Positions 26,044 to 34,349 of a stretch of 64,000 nt of DNA are shown one piece after another. Below the pieces are notes generated by a model. It saw nothing but the letters and a program-made list of their open reading frames with translations, did not search any database and was not told the DNA's origin. The position numbers were made by a program, and so were the translations under genes. Source of the stretch: Mycolicibacterium aromaticivorans JS19b1 = JCM 16368 (lineage in GTDB: Bacteria; Actinomycetota; Actinomycetes; Mycobacteriales; Mycobacteriaceae); the NCBI RefSeq assembly GCF_000559085.1, contig NZ_JALN02000001.1:930001-994000 (forward strand), in the 5' to 3' direction. The number at the start of each line of letters is the position of its first letter. Positions within the stretch are counted from its first letter, which is position 1.

Positions 26044-27038
26044 AGAATCACCCGCTGACCGTTCAACAGCACGTCCAGGCTCTGCGGAAGTTGCGCAGGC
26101 CCTTTCGAACATGGCACCGGCGTACCGGGCGGTGGCGGCGGTTCGACGTTGTCCCACAGAACGGGAATGCGTTTGAACGCATCACTGTAATCGTCGAAAA
26201 CCGTTATGGCACGGTCGAATCCCTTATCGATGTCGGCGTGACCCGGACTGAATCCCGCGTTCTGCAGCAGGCGCACGGCCGCGGCGGTGAATCCCGGACC
26301 ATACAGCTCCGACTTGCGGAATTCGTCGAGTACCGAGATCGCGGCATCGATCGGCCTGTTCAACCATTCCAGTACCTGTACGAAATCCCGCGAATGGCCG
26401 CCGAATACATCCGCGATCGAGGTGAGGTTGGCTATCAGGGTAGCAACAACCTGCTGCCGATTGGACACGAACTCGGTCAGCGTGCGGATGCTGTCGAGCA
26501 TCGGCGCAAGGCCACTCCCGTCACCGGAGAGGAAGGAAGCCACGTTGGACGTGAAGGTGTCGATCTGATCGGGGCTCAATGTGGCGAGCGCGGGCTGCAG
26601 TCCGTTGAAGAGGGTCGTGATGTCGAACGACGGCTGCGTCATCGCGAGCGGAATGCGGGTGACCACGTTCTGGGCGTGCGGGTCCAGTGAAGGGTTGGTG
26701 ACGTCGATGTAGCGCAATCCGGTCAGCGCCTGGTACTTCACAGCGAGACGCGTCTGGGGCACCACGAGATAGTGGTTGTCCAGGCTCAGGTCGACCACCG
26801 CGATGCTCTGACCGGCGTCGCGCTCCAGTGCGATCGACTTCACCTTCCCGACCCGCACACCCCTGACGCGTATGTCGGAGTCGACGTGCAGTCCGGAGAC
26901 GTCGGTGAAACATGCTGTGTACGAATGCGTTTCAGCGGCGACGGGCTGGCGTAGAACGTTGACGATCAGGACGAACACCACCCCGGCCAGGGCGGCGCTC
27001 AGAGCAAACCGCCACAGTGCGCTTATCGGCTTCATCAC
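26031..27038 (-). CDS. mceB: Mce family protein MceB
   Basis: A 335-residue Mce protein with an N-terminal anchor (FALSAALAGVVFVLIVNVL), an MCE domain (IRVRGVRVGKVKSI, ALTGLRYIDVTNP) and a C-terminal Pro-rich stretch (EPPPPPGTPVP) before a short conserved tail ending in cysteine. The start is GTG at 27038 (GTGA overlap with mceA) or the next codon, ATG at 27035. The family and the second position in the mce series are clear. Confidence 0.92.
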   Translation of the reverse strand: MMKPISALWRFALSAALAGVVFVLIVNVLRQPVAAETHSYTACFTDVSGLHVDSDIRVRGVRVGKVKSIALERDAGQSIAVVDLSLDNHYLVVPQTRLAVKYQALTGLRYIDVTNPSLDPHAQNVVTRIPLAMTQPSFDITTLFNGLQPALATLSPDQIDTFTSNVASFLSGDGSGLAPMLDSIRTLTEFVSNRQQVVATLIANLTSIADVFGGHSRDFVQVLEWLNRPIDAAISVLDEFRKSELYGPGFTAAAVRLLQNAGFSPGHADIDKGFDRAITVFDDYSDAFKRIPVLWDNVEPPPPPGTPVPCSKGPAQLPQSLDVLLNGQRVILCNR

Positions 27039-28123
27039 GGGCCACCCATCGCGTCGATCGGGGCTTGTACGCCCGGCAGGTTGTCGAGCACGATGTGCAC
27101 TTGCAGCGCCCGCTGTTCCGGCGTTCCGCCGTAGAGTTTTTCGAACCGGGTGCGAAGTTCCACCAGGGTTTCGGCCACTCCCGTGGGGGCGACCAAAGCG
27201 GGGACCGGATCTGCCATGGTATTGACCAACCCCACCGCCGGAAGCAGCTCACGGGGATGGGAGGACAACAGCTTGCCGATCGCACCGAAGAACGAATTCG
27301 CCACCACGTCAAGGGTTGCCACCGACCTGGTGCGCCAGAACTCCTCGGACTGGGGCTGTCCGGGTCGCACATCGATCCCCTGCCCCGGAAGGGCTGACTC
27401 GTTGGAGACGTTGAACGTCACGAAGCCCGAGCCCTGATTGATGTCATATCCGGCGGCGGTGGCATTGTCGACGAATGACGGCAGCGCCACCGTAACACCC
27501 GTCGCGTTCCGAAGGAGTTGCTCGGTGCTGACCTTTTGCACGGTCGTAATGGCGTTCGCGGTCGTGACCAGAGTTTCGATGAGCGGGTTGAGTCCGTCGG
27601 TGTAGCGTGTCGCCCGGTCGACGACGCTGATGAGTTGCGGAGTGACGACACCGCCCGTGATCTCACCGAGCCGTGACAACAACGCCTGCAGTGTGAAATT
27701 CCCCTTCGGCACGGTGGTGATGTGGGTGCCATTGCGTAGTGGTCCGCCGCCGTCGCCCGCGATGAGATTGATACTGGTGACGCCGAAGTAGTTGGCCGGA
27801 CGGAAGTCCATGCCCAAGGAGTCGGTCAATCCTGTTGTGGGACCTGACTGGAGGTCGGCGTCCAGCCGGACGTCGCCATTCGGCAGGCTCGAGACAGCGG
27901 TGACACTGCCGATCTTGACGCCGTGCATCATCACCGGTGTGCCGGCCGAAACGCCCTGGCCCACATAAGGCAGATCCAATTTGACCGAGATGTCGTTGGT
28001 TGGACGTGCGCCGAAGGGGCTGGCAATCACCACCGCAAGCACCACCGCGACGGAGGTCGTCAACGCGACGCCGATCAGGATCAGCCTGCGCCTCTCGGCC
28101 TCGGCCGTCATGCGGAATAACAC
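27035..28123 (-). CDS. mceA: Mce family protein MceA
   Basis: A 362-residue protein and first of the six Mce subunits. The anchor reads VALTTSVAVVLAVVIASPFG, followed by the MCE domain (VMMHGVKIGSVTAVSSL, FGVTSINLIAG). The GTG at 28123 has an AAGGAG ribosome site five bases upstream; an in-frame ATG at 28111 is the alternative. It is shorter than typical MceA proteins by some tens of residues. It follows yrbEB by 9 bases. Confidence 0.92.
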   Translation of the reverse strand: MLFRMTAEAERRRLILIGVALTTSVAVVLAVVIASPFGARPTNDISVKLDLPYVGQGVSAGTPVMMHGVKIGSVTAVSSLPNGDVRLDADLQSGPTTGLTDSLGMDFRPANYFGVTSINLIAGDGGGPLRNGTHITTVPKGNFTLQALLSRLGEITGGVVTPQLISVVDRATRYTDGLNPLIETLVTTANAITTVQKVSTEQLLRNATGVTVALPSFVDNATAAGYDINQGSGFVTFNVSNESALPGQGIDVRPGQPQSEEFWRTRSVATLDVVANSFFGAIGKLLSSHPRELLPAVGLVNTMADPVPALVAPTGVAETLVELRTRFEKLYGGTPEQRALQVHIVLDNLPGVQAPIDAMGGP

Positions 28124-28132
28124 TGCGGCTCC

Positions 28133-28999
28133 TTAGCCTTTGAAGACGAACTGTGGTCGCAGGCCCCAGAGCAGGATGGTCGTCGCGAGATCCAGCACCA
28201 TGATGATGACGAGGCTGGCACGGATCGCCCGGCCGGACGCCTCCCCGACTCCGACGGGTCCCCCCGACGCGAAGTATCCGTAATAGCAATGGATGAGCGT
28301 CACCGCCGTGCAGTAGACGACTGCTTTCAACAGCGAGTACGCAATGTCGGACGGGGTGAGAAACTGCACGAAATAGTGGTTGTAGGTTCCTCCGGGTTGG
28401 CCGTAAAGCACCCGAATCACCGTGTCGGAAGTGATGAAGCTGACCACAAGCGTCAGCAGGAATCCCGGTACGACACAGACCAGTCCACCGATGACTCGGG
28501 TGCCGACGACAAAGGGAATCGACCTCAATCCCATTGCTTCCGCGGCGTCGATCTCATCGGCGATCCGCATGGAGCCGATCTCGGCTGTCATGCGGCACCC
28601 CGCCTGGGACGCAAAGGCGACCCCGGCCACCAGCGGCGCCATCTCGCGCACGTTGCCCCATCCGCCGATGACGCCGGCCAACGGACCCAGACCGATCAGG
28701 TTCAGCGTGGCGAAGGCTTCGATGGCGACGATGGCGCCGACGGTCACACCGAGGATGGCCAGCACACTGATCACGCCACCGTCGACAACCACCGATCCAC
28801 GGCCCCAGGCCAGGTTGTTGACGACCTGAAGGGTCTCGCGCCGGTAGCGGCGCACCGTGATCGGGAGCAGCCAGATGGTCTGCGCAATGAAGGCCGCCCA
28901 CTGCCCTGTGGTTCGGAATGTCTCCGCCAGAGCGGAGACAGGTCGATGCACGATCCGCGAGACGTTCGTTGCCGCCGAGGGCGCCGTCGATGAGGCCAC
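28133..28999 (-). CDS. yrbEB: MlaE/YrbE-family permease YrbEB
   Basis: A 288-residue integral membrane permease of the MlaE family with about five hydrophobic segments. The family's EQ-loop-like region is seen as TAEIGSMRIADEIDAAEAMG near the middle. Two YrbE proteins plus an ATPase (MceG, encoded elsewhere) power Mce transport. The GTG start at 28999 shares one base with the yrbEA stop, so translation is coupled. Confidence 0.95.
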   Translation of the reverse strand: MASSTAPSAATNVSRIVHRPVSALAETFRTTGQWAAFIAQTIWLLPITVRRYRRETLQVVNNLAWGRGSVVVDGGVISVLAILGVTVGAIVAIEAFATLNLIGLGPLAGVIGGWGNVREMAPLVAGVAFASQAGCRMTAEIGSMRIADEIDAAEAMGLRSIPFVVGTRVIGGLVCVVPGFLLTLVVSFITSDTVIRVLYGQPGGTYNHYFVQFLTPSDIAYSLLKAVVYCTAVTLIHCYYGYFASGGPVGVGEASGRAIRASLVIIMVLDLATTILLWGLRPQFVFKG

Positions 29000-29970
29000 T
29001 ACGCGACCGCCATCGGGAAGAACATCGTCTGTATCTGAGTGATCGCCAGATTGACGACGACGATGAGGAGCACATTGAGCACCACCGATGCGTTGACGGC
29101 GTCAGCAACGCCGCGTGGACCACCTCGTGCTTCCATCCCTCGCTGGGACGAGATCACCGCGACGATCGTGGCGAAGGCAAAGCCTTTGCCGAGGGTGAAC
29201 CAGACATCGATCATCTTGGCGAATGATCCGAACGACAGCCAGAAGCTCCCGGGTGTGACGTCATTGACCAGAGTGGCGATCAGAAACGCAGCTCCGACGC
29301 CCATCGCAATGACGATGACAACCAGAATGGGTGTGATCAACAGAAGCGCCAGGAAGCGAGGTACCACCAACCGTCGCACCGGATCGATGCCCAGGGTCCG
29401 CAGCGCATCGAGTTCCTCGCGTATCGCCCGCGCACCGAAATCGGATGCGATCGCCGAGGCGGCAGCGCCACCCATCAGCAGTCCCGCGGTGACCGGAGCG
29501 CCCTGCCTGAGCACCGCAACACCTGTCGCCGACCCGACGAGCGAATTGGCTCCCACCTCGTTGACCAGCCCGGACAGCTGCACCGCCACCATCGCGCCGA
29601 ACGGTATAGCCATGAGTACGGCGGGCAGCGCAGTCACTTTCAGCAACGACCACGCCTGGATGATCAGTTCGCCGAACGGCAGACGCAACGAGAGCGTGTC
29701 GGTCACCGAATAGCGGATGACTTTGGCTCCCAGGATGACGCAGCGTCCCGTTGTCCCCGCACTGCGCACGGGGATGGCGGTGAGCTTCGAGACCAGCCTG
29801 CGGCCGGCCGCTCGCGCAGCCGCAAACCCCCCACGCCGTCGACTCGGCTCGGCGGGAGGCGGCGGTGCCGTGTCAGCCCGTTGCCGGGGAGGGTGATTCA
29901 GAACAGTCACAAACTCACCGATCGGGTAGGCAACGGCGGCGAGACTTGCGCTCCGCCGATGGCCGGCCAT
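28999..29970 (-). CDS. yrbEA: MlaE/YrbE-family permease YrbEA
   Basis: The first gene of the mce operon. The membrane part, about residues 75-320, carries five helices and the permease motif ASDFGARAIREELDALRTLG. An unusually long, proline- and arginine-rich cytosolic N-terminus precedes it if the ATG at 29970 is used; a GTG at 29910 would give a shorter form. Neither start has a strong ribosome site. It pairs with YrbEB as the membrane core of the lipid importer. Confidence 0.92.
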   Translation of the reverse strand: MAGHRRSASLAAVAYPIGEFVTVLNHPPRQRADTAPPPPAEPSRRRGGFAAARAAGRRLVSKLTAIPVRSAGTTGRCVILGAKVIRYSVTDTLSLRLPFGELIIQAWSLLKVTALPAVLMAIPFGAMVAVQLSGLVNEVGANSLVGSATGVAVLRQGAPVTAGLLMGGAAASAIASDFGARAIREELDALRTLGIDPVRRLVVPRFLALLLITPILVVIVIAMGVGAAFLIATLVNDVTPGSFWLSFGSFAKMIDVWFTLGKGFAFATIVAVISSQRGMEARGGPRGVADAVNASVVLNVLLIVVVNLAITQIQTMFFPMAVA

Positions 29971-30042
29971 CGGATGCGGTGCGTCCCTCGGTCGCTAGGG
30001 CGTTCAGTGTGGTGCTCATACCGCGCATCAGTTTATGACTTC

Positions 30043-30054
30043 TAATTAAAATTA
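30043..30054. promoter_or_regulatory. AT-rich element upstream of the mce operon
   Basis: TAATTAAAATTA lies in a sharply AT-rich block (about 30035-30078) about 75 bases before yrbEA, in otherwise GC-rich DNA. It matches 9 of 12 positions of the near-palindrome seen before the 61518 operon and resembles the one before 43999. It is a candidate operator for the mce promoter. No clean -35/-10 pair could be fixed. Confidence 0.4.
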
Positions 30055-30129
30055 AATTCCGTTCGTAAAAAATTTTTGGCACGCCGACATGGCGGGACGG
30101 GATCCCGGTCTCGGTCCACAATCGGCTGA

Positions 30130-30263
30130 TCACCGCAGTTCTCCCGCCATCACCTTGATCAATTCGTCTGCCGAACGCGCCCGTCCCTCACGCTGTTTTA
30201 GCGTCAGCCAACACGCTCCCGCCATTCAGGCAGGCGTTCGTTCTCGGATTCGAGGGTCCCCAT
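30130..30263 (-). other. Possible small or degenerate gene in the mce-TetR intergenic region
   Basis: The 429-base gap 29971-30399 holds the mce promoter and, on the minus strand, two short overlapping frames. One (from ATG 30263) reads MGTLESENERLPEWRERVG and stops at 30204; the other (ATG 30225 to stop 30130) gives a 31-residue peptide ending SADELIKVMAGELR. Together they look like one charged helical protein of about 50 residues broken by a frameshift. No homolog is recognised and no ribosome site is clear. It could be chance. Confidence 0.2.
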
Positions 30264-30374
30264 CGTATGGCGTAGGTCATAGTGCGTCAACCATCGTGAG
30301 CCGCACAACGGAGCCGACAGCAATCGTTTCGAGATGAGAGCAGGGTTTGCCGGCGCACTTTCGGACCGGCCGGA

Positions 30375-30400
30375 TCACGTTGCGACCTATCATGTTGCGA
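30375..30400 (+). promoter_or_regulatory. Leaderless-type promoter with direct repeat, first TetR gene
   Basis: TATCAT (30388-30393) is followed by six bases and the ATG at 30400. The element TCAYGTTGCGA occurs twice, at 30375-30385 and 30390-30400, with a 15-base period overlapping the -10 and start. The second copy ends on the first base of the start codon. Direct repeats at this position could bind a regulator, perhaps the TetR itself. Confidence 0.5.
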
Positions 30401-31059
30401 TGACCAGGCGGACCCCTCCCCCGCGGCGTGCCGTCGAACCTGCGACCGACGACGGCGGCACACTCTCGAAATCCGCATTGACCCGGGCCCGGATCATGGA
30501 TGCCGCCGCACATGTGCTGTCCACCAAGGGATATGCGGGCCTGCGACTCACCGACGTCGCCGCAAGTGCCGAACTGCAGGCGCCGGCGATCTACTACTAC
30601 TACCCTTCTCGCGACGACCTCATCGAAGAAGTGATGTGGGCCGGCATCGCCGATATGCGTGAGCACGTCGGCGCAGCGCTGGACGCACTGCCCGACGGAA
30701 CACCGCCACTGGATTGTCTGCTCACGGCAGTGGAGGCCCACCTGCGCCACGAACTGGAGATCTCCGACTACACCACCGCCGCCGTGCGCAACGCGGGACA
30801 GGTTCCGCTCGCCATCCGCAAACGGCAGATCCGCGAGGAGGAACGCTACGGCGAGATGTGGCGCAGAATCCTCAACGAACTCGCACGAGAACGCAGCCTG
30901 CCCAGCGAATTCGACCCCTACGTCGTGCAGATGCTGATACTCGGCGCGCTGAACTGGGCGGTGGAGTGGTGGGATCCCCGACGCGGCTCCGTCGATGCGG
31001 TCGTCGCGAACGCCCAGTACCTCATCCGATCCGGCCTTTCCGGCAGATCCGTGCGATAA
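30400..31059 (+). CDS. TetR/AcrR family regulator, first of a tandem pair
   Basis: A 219-residue regulator, divergent from the mce operon. Helix-turn-helix: LTDVAASAELQAPAIYYYY. It is a close paralog of the next gene: both share LQAPAIYYY, DLIEEVM, LDALPDG, AVEAHLRHELE, GALNWA-EWWDPRRGS and the C-terminal VANAQ. Mce3R of M. tuberculosis, which represses mce3 and nearby lipid genes, is a single protein made of two fused TetR units; this pair could be the unfused form. The ATG at 30400 is six bases after a -10, with no ribosome site, so the mRNA is likely leaderless. Confidence 0.9.
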   Translation: MTRRTPPPRRAVEPATDDGGTLSKSALTRARIMDAAAHVLSTKGYAGLRLTDVAASAELQAPAIYYYYPSRDDLIEEVMWAGIADMREHVGAALDALPDGTPPLDCLLTAVEAHLRHELEISDYTTAAVRNAGQVPLAIRKRQIREEERYGEMWRRILNELARERSLPSEFDPYVVQMLILGALNWAVEWWDPRRGSVDAVVANAQYLIRSGLSGRSVR

Positions 31060-31106
31060 GTTGCGGCACGACACCCGCGACGACATATCCCGCGCGACCC
31101 GACCCA

Positions 31107-31119
31107 TATCATTGAACGA
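31107..31119 (+). promoter_or_regulatory. Leaderless-type -10 element, second TetR gene
   Basis: TATCAT at 31107-31112, six bases, then ATG at 31119. This is the same hexamer and the same spacing as in front of the first TetR gene, so the two paralogs have separate, similarly built promoters. Confidence 0.5.
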
Positions 31120-31796
31120 TGGCTAGAAAACCGACCGCCTCCGCGTCTGCCACCTCTGAGGTCGAGTCGAAGTCTGCGCGCACCCGGCAACGCATCCTCG
31201 ACGCGGCCGCCCACGTACTGAGCGTGAAAGGGTTCGCGGGGACCCGACTGTCGGACGTCGCGGAATTCGCGCAGCTGCAGGCACCCGCGATCTACTACTA
31301 CTTCTCGTCGCGTGAGGACCTCATCGAGGAGGTGATGTTCTGCGGCATCAGCGACATGCGAAGCCACTTGCAGGAAGCCCTCGACGCCCTCCCGGATGGC
31401 ACCTCGCCGCTGGACCGCATCATGACCGCCGTCGAGGCTCACCTTCGCCATGAGTTGGAGTTGTCCGATTACGCGACCGCGTCGATCCGTAACTCCGGCC
31501 AGATTCCCGAGCATCTTCGAAGCCGGGAGCGAAAGGAGAGCGCGGCATACGGCCGCATCTGGCAGCGCCTGTTCGACGACGCAGCCGCGGACGGTGAGAT
31601 GCGGGCCGACCTCGATCCGCGAATCGTCCAGGGTCTGGTTCTCGGCGCGCTGAACTGGGCGGCGGAATGGTGGGATCCGCGGCGAGGCTCCCTCGACAGC
31701 ATCGTCGCCAACGCTCAAGGCTTGGTCCGCAGCGGCATCACACCGGTTGCCGCAGCCTCGGCTCGGCGCAAGCGCGCGCCTCGCGCATCCACGTAA
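31119..31796 (+). CDS. TetR/AcrR family regulator, second of a tandem pair
   Basis: A 225-residue paralog of the 30400 product, with helix-turn-helix LSDVAEFAQLQAPAIYYYF. Similarity runs from about residue 20 to the conserved EWWDPRRGSLDSIVANAQ near the C-terminus; the N- and C-terminal arms differ, the C-terminal one being basic (ARRKRAPRAS). The pair probably arose by tandem duplication and may form heterodimers or divide targets. It lies 59 bases after the first gene and 59 before the thiolase gene. Likely targets are the mce operon and the beta-oxidation genes that share the AT-rich palindrome. Confidence 0.9.
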   Translation: MARKPTASASATSEVESKSARTRQRILDAAAHVLSVKGFAGTRLSDVAEFAQLQAPAIYYYFSSREDLIEEVMFCGISDMRSHLQEALDALPDGTSPLDRIMTAVEAHLRHELELSDYATASIRNSGQIPEHLRSRERKESAAYGRIWQRLFDDAAADGEMRADLDPRIVQGLVLGALNWAAEWWDPRRGSLDSIVANAQGLVRSGITPVAAASARRKRAPRAST

Positions 31797-31831
31797 CAAA
31801 GACCTTCGGCCACCTGCCGGTCCTCGTATTT

Positions 31832-31855
31832 TCGATTCTATGTTAAATTAATCGA
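31832..31855 (+). promoter_or_regulatory. Operator and leaderless promoter of the thiolase gene
   Basis: TCGATT-N12-AATCGA forms a 24-base inverted repeat ending directly before the GTG at 31856. Inside it, TAAATT (31844-31849) is followed by six bases and the GTG, the leaderless spacing seen at both TetR genes. GATTCTATGTTA (31834-31845) matches 9 of 12 positions of the shared palindrome TAATCTAGGTTA. A repressor here would cover the start of transcription and translation. Confidence 0.5.
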
Positions 31856-33007
31856 GTGACCGAGGCATACATCATCGACGCTGTCCGCACCCCTGTAGGC
31901 AAGCGCAAGGGCGGACTCGCCGGCGTGCACCCAGCCGACATGGCAGCACATGTGATCAAGACACTCGTGGGGCGCCACGACATCGATCCGGCGGCCATCG
32001 ACGACGTCATCCTCGGCTGCCTGGACAACATCGGCTCCCAGGCCGGCGACATCGCCCGCACCGCCGCACTGGCCGCGGGCCTGCCCGAGTCGGTACCCGG
32101 CGTGACGATCGACCGTCAGTGCGGATCTGCCCAGCAGGCAGTGCATTTCGCGGCGCAGGGCGTGATGAGCGGGACAGCCGATCTCATCCTCGCCGGCGGC
32201 GTGCAGAAGATGAGCCAGTATCCGATCCTCAGCGCCTTCGGCGCGGGTGAGCCGTTCGGATCGGTGGATCCGTGGTCCGGCTGCCAGGGTTGGCTGGACC
32301 GCTATGGCGACCAGGAGATCTCCCAGTTCCGCGGAGCGGAGATGATCGCAAGCCAGTGGAAGCTGTCGCGCGAGGACAACGAACGGTTCGCCTACACCAG
32401 TCATCAGCGCGCGCTCGCCGCGATCGCCGACGGCCGCTTCGAGCGGGAGATCACCCCCATCGCCGGCATCAGCGTCGATGAAGGCCCCCGCGCCGACACC
32501 TCGCTGGAGAAGATGGCCGGCCTGCCGACGCTGGTCGAAGGAGGGGTGCTCACGGCCGCTGTGGCCAGCCAGATCTCCGATGGCGCAGCCGGACTGCTGA
32601 TCGCCTCCCAGGCGGCCGTCGACCGGTTCGATTTGACTCCCCGTGCCCGGATTCACCACATGTCAGTGCGCGGCGCCGACCCGGTCATGATGCTCACCGC
32701 TCCCATCCCCGCGACGCAGCATGCCTTGAAGCGCACCGGAATGTCGATCGCCGACATCGACGCCGTCGAAATCAACGAGGCCTTCGCTCCGGTTGTGTTG
32801 GCGTGGCTGGCGGAGATCGACGCGGACCCGGAGACCGTCAACCCGAACGGCGGTGCCATTGCGCTGGGCCATCCGATCGGATGTACCGGAGCACGGCTGA
32901 TGACGTCCCTGTTGCACGAGCTGGAGCGCACCGGCGGCCGTTACGGTCTGCAGACGATGTGCGAAGGCGGCGGACAGGCCAACGTCACGATCATCGAACG
33001 GCTCTGA
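31856..33007 (+). CDS. Acetyl-CoA acyltransferase (thiolase), FadA-like
   Basis: A 383-residue thiolase. Catalytic residues are visible: acyl-accepting Cys89 in DRQCGSAQQ, His339 in GHPIGCTG and Cys369 in CEGGGQAN, with EINEAFA between. It resembles the FadA5/FadA6 group of actinobacterial thiolases, some of which act on steroid CoA esters. The GTG start follows the operator and promoter immediately and lacks a ribosome site, so it should be translated leaderless. The acyl-CoA dehydrogenase gene starts one base after its stop codon. It should cleave a beta-ketoacyl-CoA to release acetyl- or propionyl-CoA. Confidence 0.93.
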   Translation: MTEAYIIDAVRTPVGKRKGGLAGVHPADMAAHVIKTLVGRHDIDPAAIDDVILGCLDNIGSQAGDIARTAALAAGLPESVPGVTIDRQCGSAQQAVHFAAQGVMSGTADLILAGGVQKMSQYPILSAFGAGEPFGSVDPWSGCQGWLDRYGDQEISQFRGAEMIASQWKLSREDNERFAYTSHQRALAAIADGRFEREITPIAGISVDEGPRADTSLEKMAGLPTLVEGGVLTAAVASQISDGAAGLLIASQAAVDRFDLTPRARIHHMSVRGADPVMMLTAPIPATQHALKRTGMSIADIDAVEINEAFAPVVLAWLAEIDADPETVNPNGGAIALGHPIGCTGARLMTSLLHELERTGGRYGLQTMCEGGGQANVTIIERL

Positions 33008-33008
33008 G

Positions 33009-34349
33009 ATGCAACGTTCGTTGTACGGCCCCGACCATGAGGCCTATCGGGCGACCGTGCGGGAGTTCCTGGCCCGCGAAGTCGTTCCGCATCAACAGGA
33101 CTGGGACGAACACCGGTGGATTGACCGTTCGGTGTTCGCGCGCGCGGCCGAGGCGGGCATCTACGCGCTGCAGATCGGTGAGCAATACGGCGGCGCAGGC
33201 GAACCCGACTACCGTTACCGCCTGGTGGTGTGCGAAGAGGTCGCGGAGGTCAACGCGCTGTCCTTCGGCGTGACCATCAGTCTGCAGGACGACCTCGTGC
33301 TGCACTATCTTCTCGACCTCACCAATGACGAGCAGAAGCAACGCTGGCTTCCCGGGTTCGCTGCCGGCGAGGTCATCGGTGCACTGGCAATGACCGAGCC
33401 CGGCGCCGGTAGCGACCTACGCGGCATCCGCACCACCGCCCAGCGCGACGGTGATCACTGGATTCTCAACGGCCAGAAGACCTTCATCTCGAGCGGAATC
33501 ATGGCCGACCTCGTCGTGGTGGCCGCTCGCACCGACAGCACCGGCGGATCCGGCGATCTGAGCCTCTTCGTGGTGGAACGGGACACCCCGGGGTTCGAAC
33601 GCGGACGCAAGCTCGACAAGATCGGCTTGCCCGGCCAGGACACCGCCGAACTGTTCTTCCACGACGCACTCGTTCCCTCCGCCAACCTGCTCGGCGAGCC
33701 CGGTCGGGGCCTGCAGTATCTGATGAGTCACCTGCCACGCGAGCGCCTCGGGGTGACCGCCGAGGCCATCGCCACCACCCGAGCGATTTTCGAGCTGACC
33801 GTGGACTACTGCCAGTCCCGCCAGGCATTCGGCGGACCACTGACCGACAAGCAACATGTGCGCTTCGAACTGGCCGAGATGGGCACCGAGATCGACATCG
33901 TCCAGGCCTACGTGGACTCCTCCGTGATGGCCTACAACGCAGGCGAATTGACACCCGTAGACGCCGCCAAAGGCAAGTGGTACGTCAGCGAGTTGCAGAA
34001 GCGCGTGATCGACCGTTGCCTGCAGTTGCACGGCGGCTACGGTTACATGACCGAATATCCTGTCGCACGAGCGTATCTGGACACCCGGGTCAAGACGATC
34101 TACGGCGGAACCACCGAAATCATGAAAGAAATCATCGGCCGCGAGATCGCCGCGTCTGTCCGTAAGCGCCGGTCGCTAGCCGGGATCCTGGGCAGCAGCG
34201 GCTCGTTCGCCGGCGGCGATCGCGACCAATTCGCTTGCGTCGGTGAACTTCACCCTGGGCCGTGCGCTGTCGGCTGCTCGCGCCCGCTCGGCGGTATCGA
34301 TTGCCTGCCAACCGTGCCAGTCGACGACGGGGACGCTCCTGGAGGCTAG
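33009..34349 (+). CDS. Acyl-CoA dehydrogenase with anomalous C-terminal extension
   Basis: An FadE-type flavoprotein. The recognisable family sequence covers residues 1-381: ALAMTEPGAGSDL near residue 120, LHGGYGYMTEYP, and the closing IYGGTTEIMKEIIGREIA. The frame then continues about 65 residues of uncharacteristic Gly/Arg/Cys/Pro-rich sequence that lies antisense to the end of the ferredoxin reductase gene. Family members stop near residue 385. A TAG lies one frame over at 34177-34179, so a one-base slip or lost stop codon explains the tail. It is co-transcribed with the thiolase gene and probably oxidises the CoA ester that the thiolase later cleaves. Confidence 0.88.
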   Translation: MQRSLYGPDHEAYRATVREFLAREVVPHQQDWDEHRWIDRSVFARAAEAGIYALQIGEQYGGAGEPDYRYRLVVCEEVAEVNALSFGVTISLQDDLVLHYLLDLTNDEQKQRWLPGFAAGEVIGALAMTEPGAGSDLRGIRTTAQRDGDHWILNGQKTFISSGIMADLVVVAARTDSTGGSGDLSLFVVERDTPGFERGRKLDKIGLPGQDTAELFFHDALVPSANLLGEPGRGLQYLMSHLPRERLGVTAEAIATTRAIFELTVDYCQSRQAFGGPLTDKQHVRFELAEMGTEIDIVQAYVDSSVMAYNAGELTPVDAAKGKWYVSELQKRVIDRCLQLHGGYGYMTEYPVARAYLDTRVKTIYGGTTEIMKEIIGREIAASVRKRRSLAGILGSSGSFAGGDRDQFACVGELHPGPCAVGCSRPLGGIDCLPTVPVDDGDAPGG

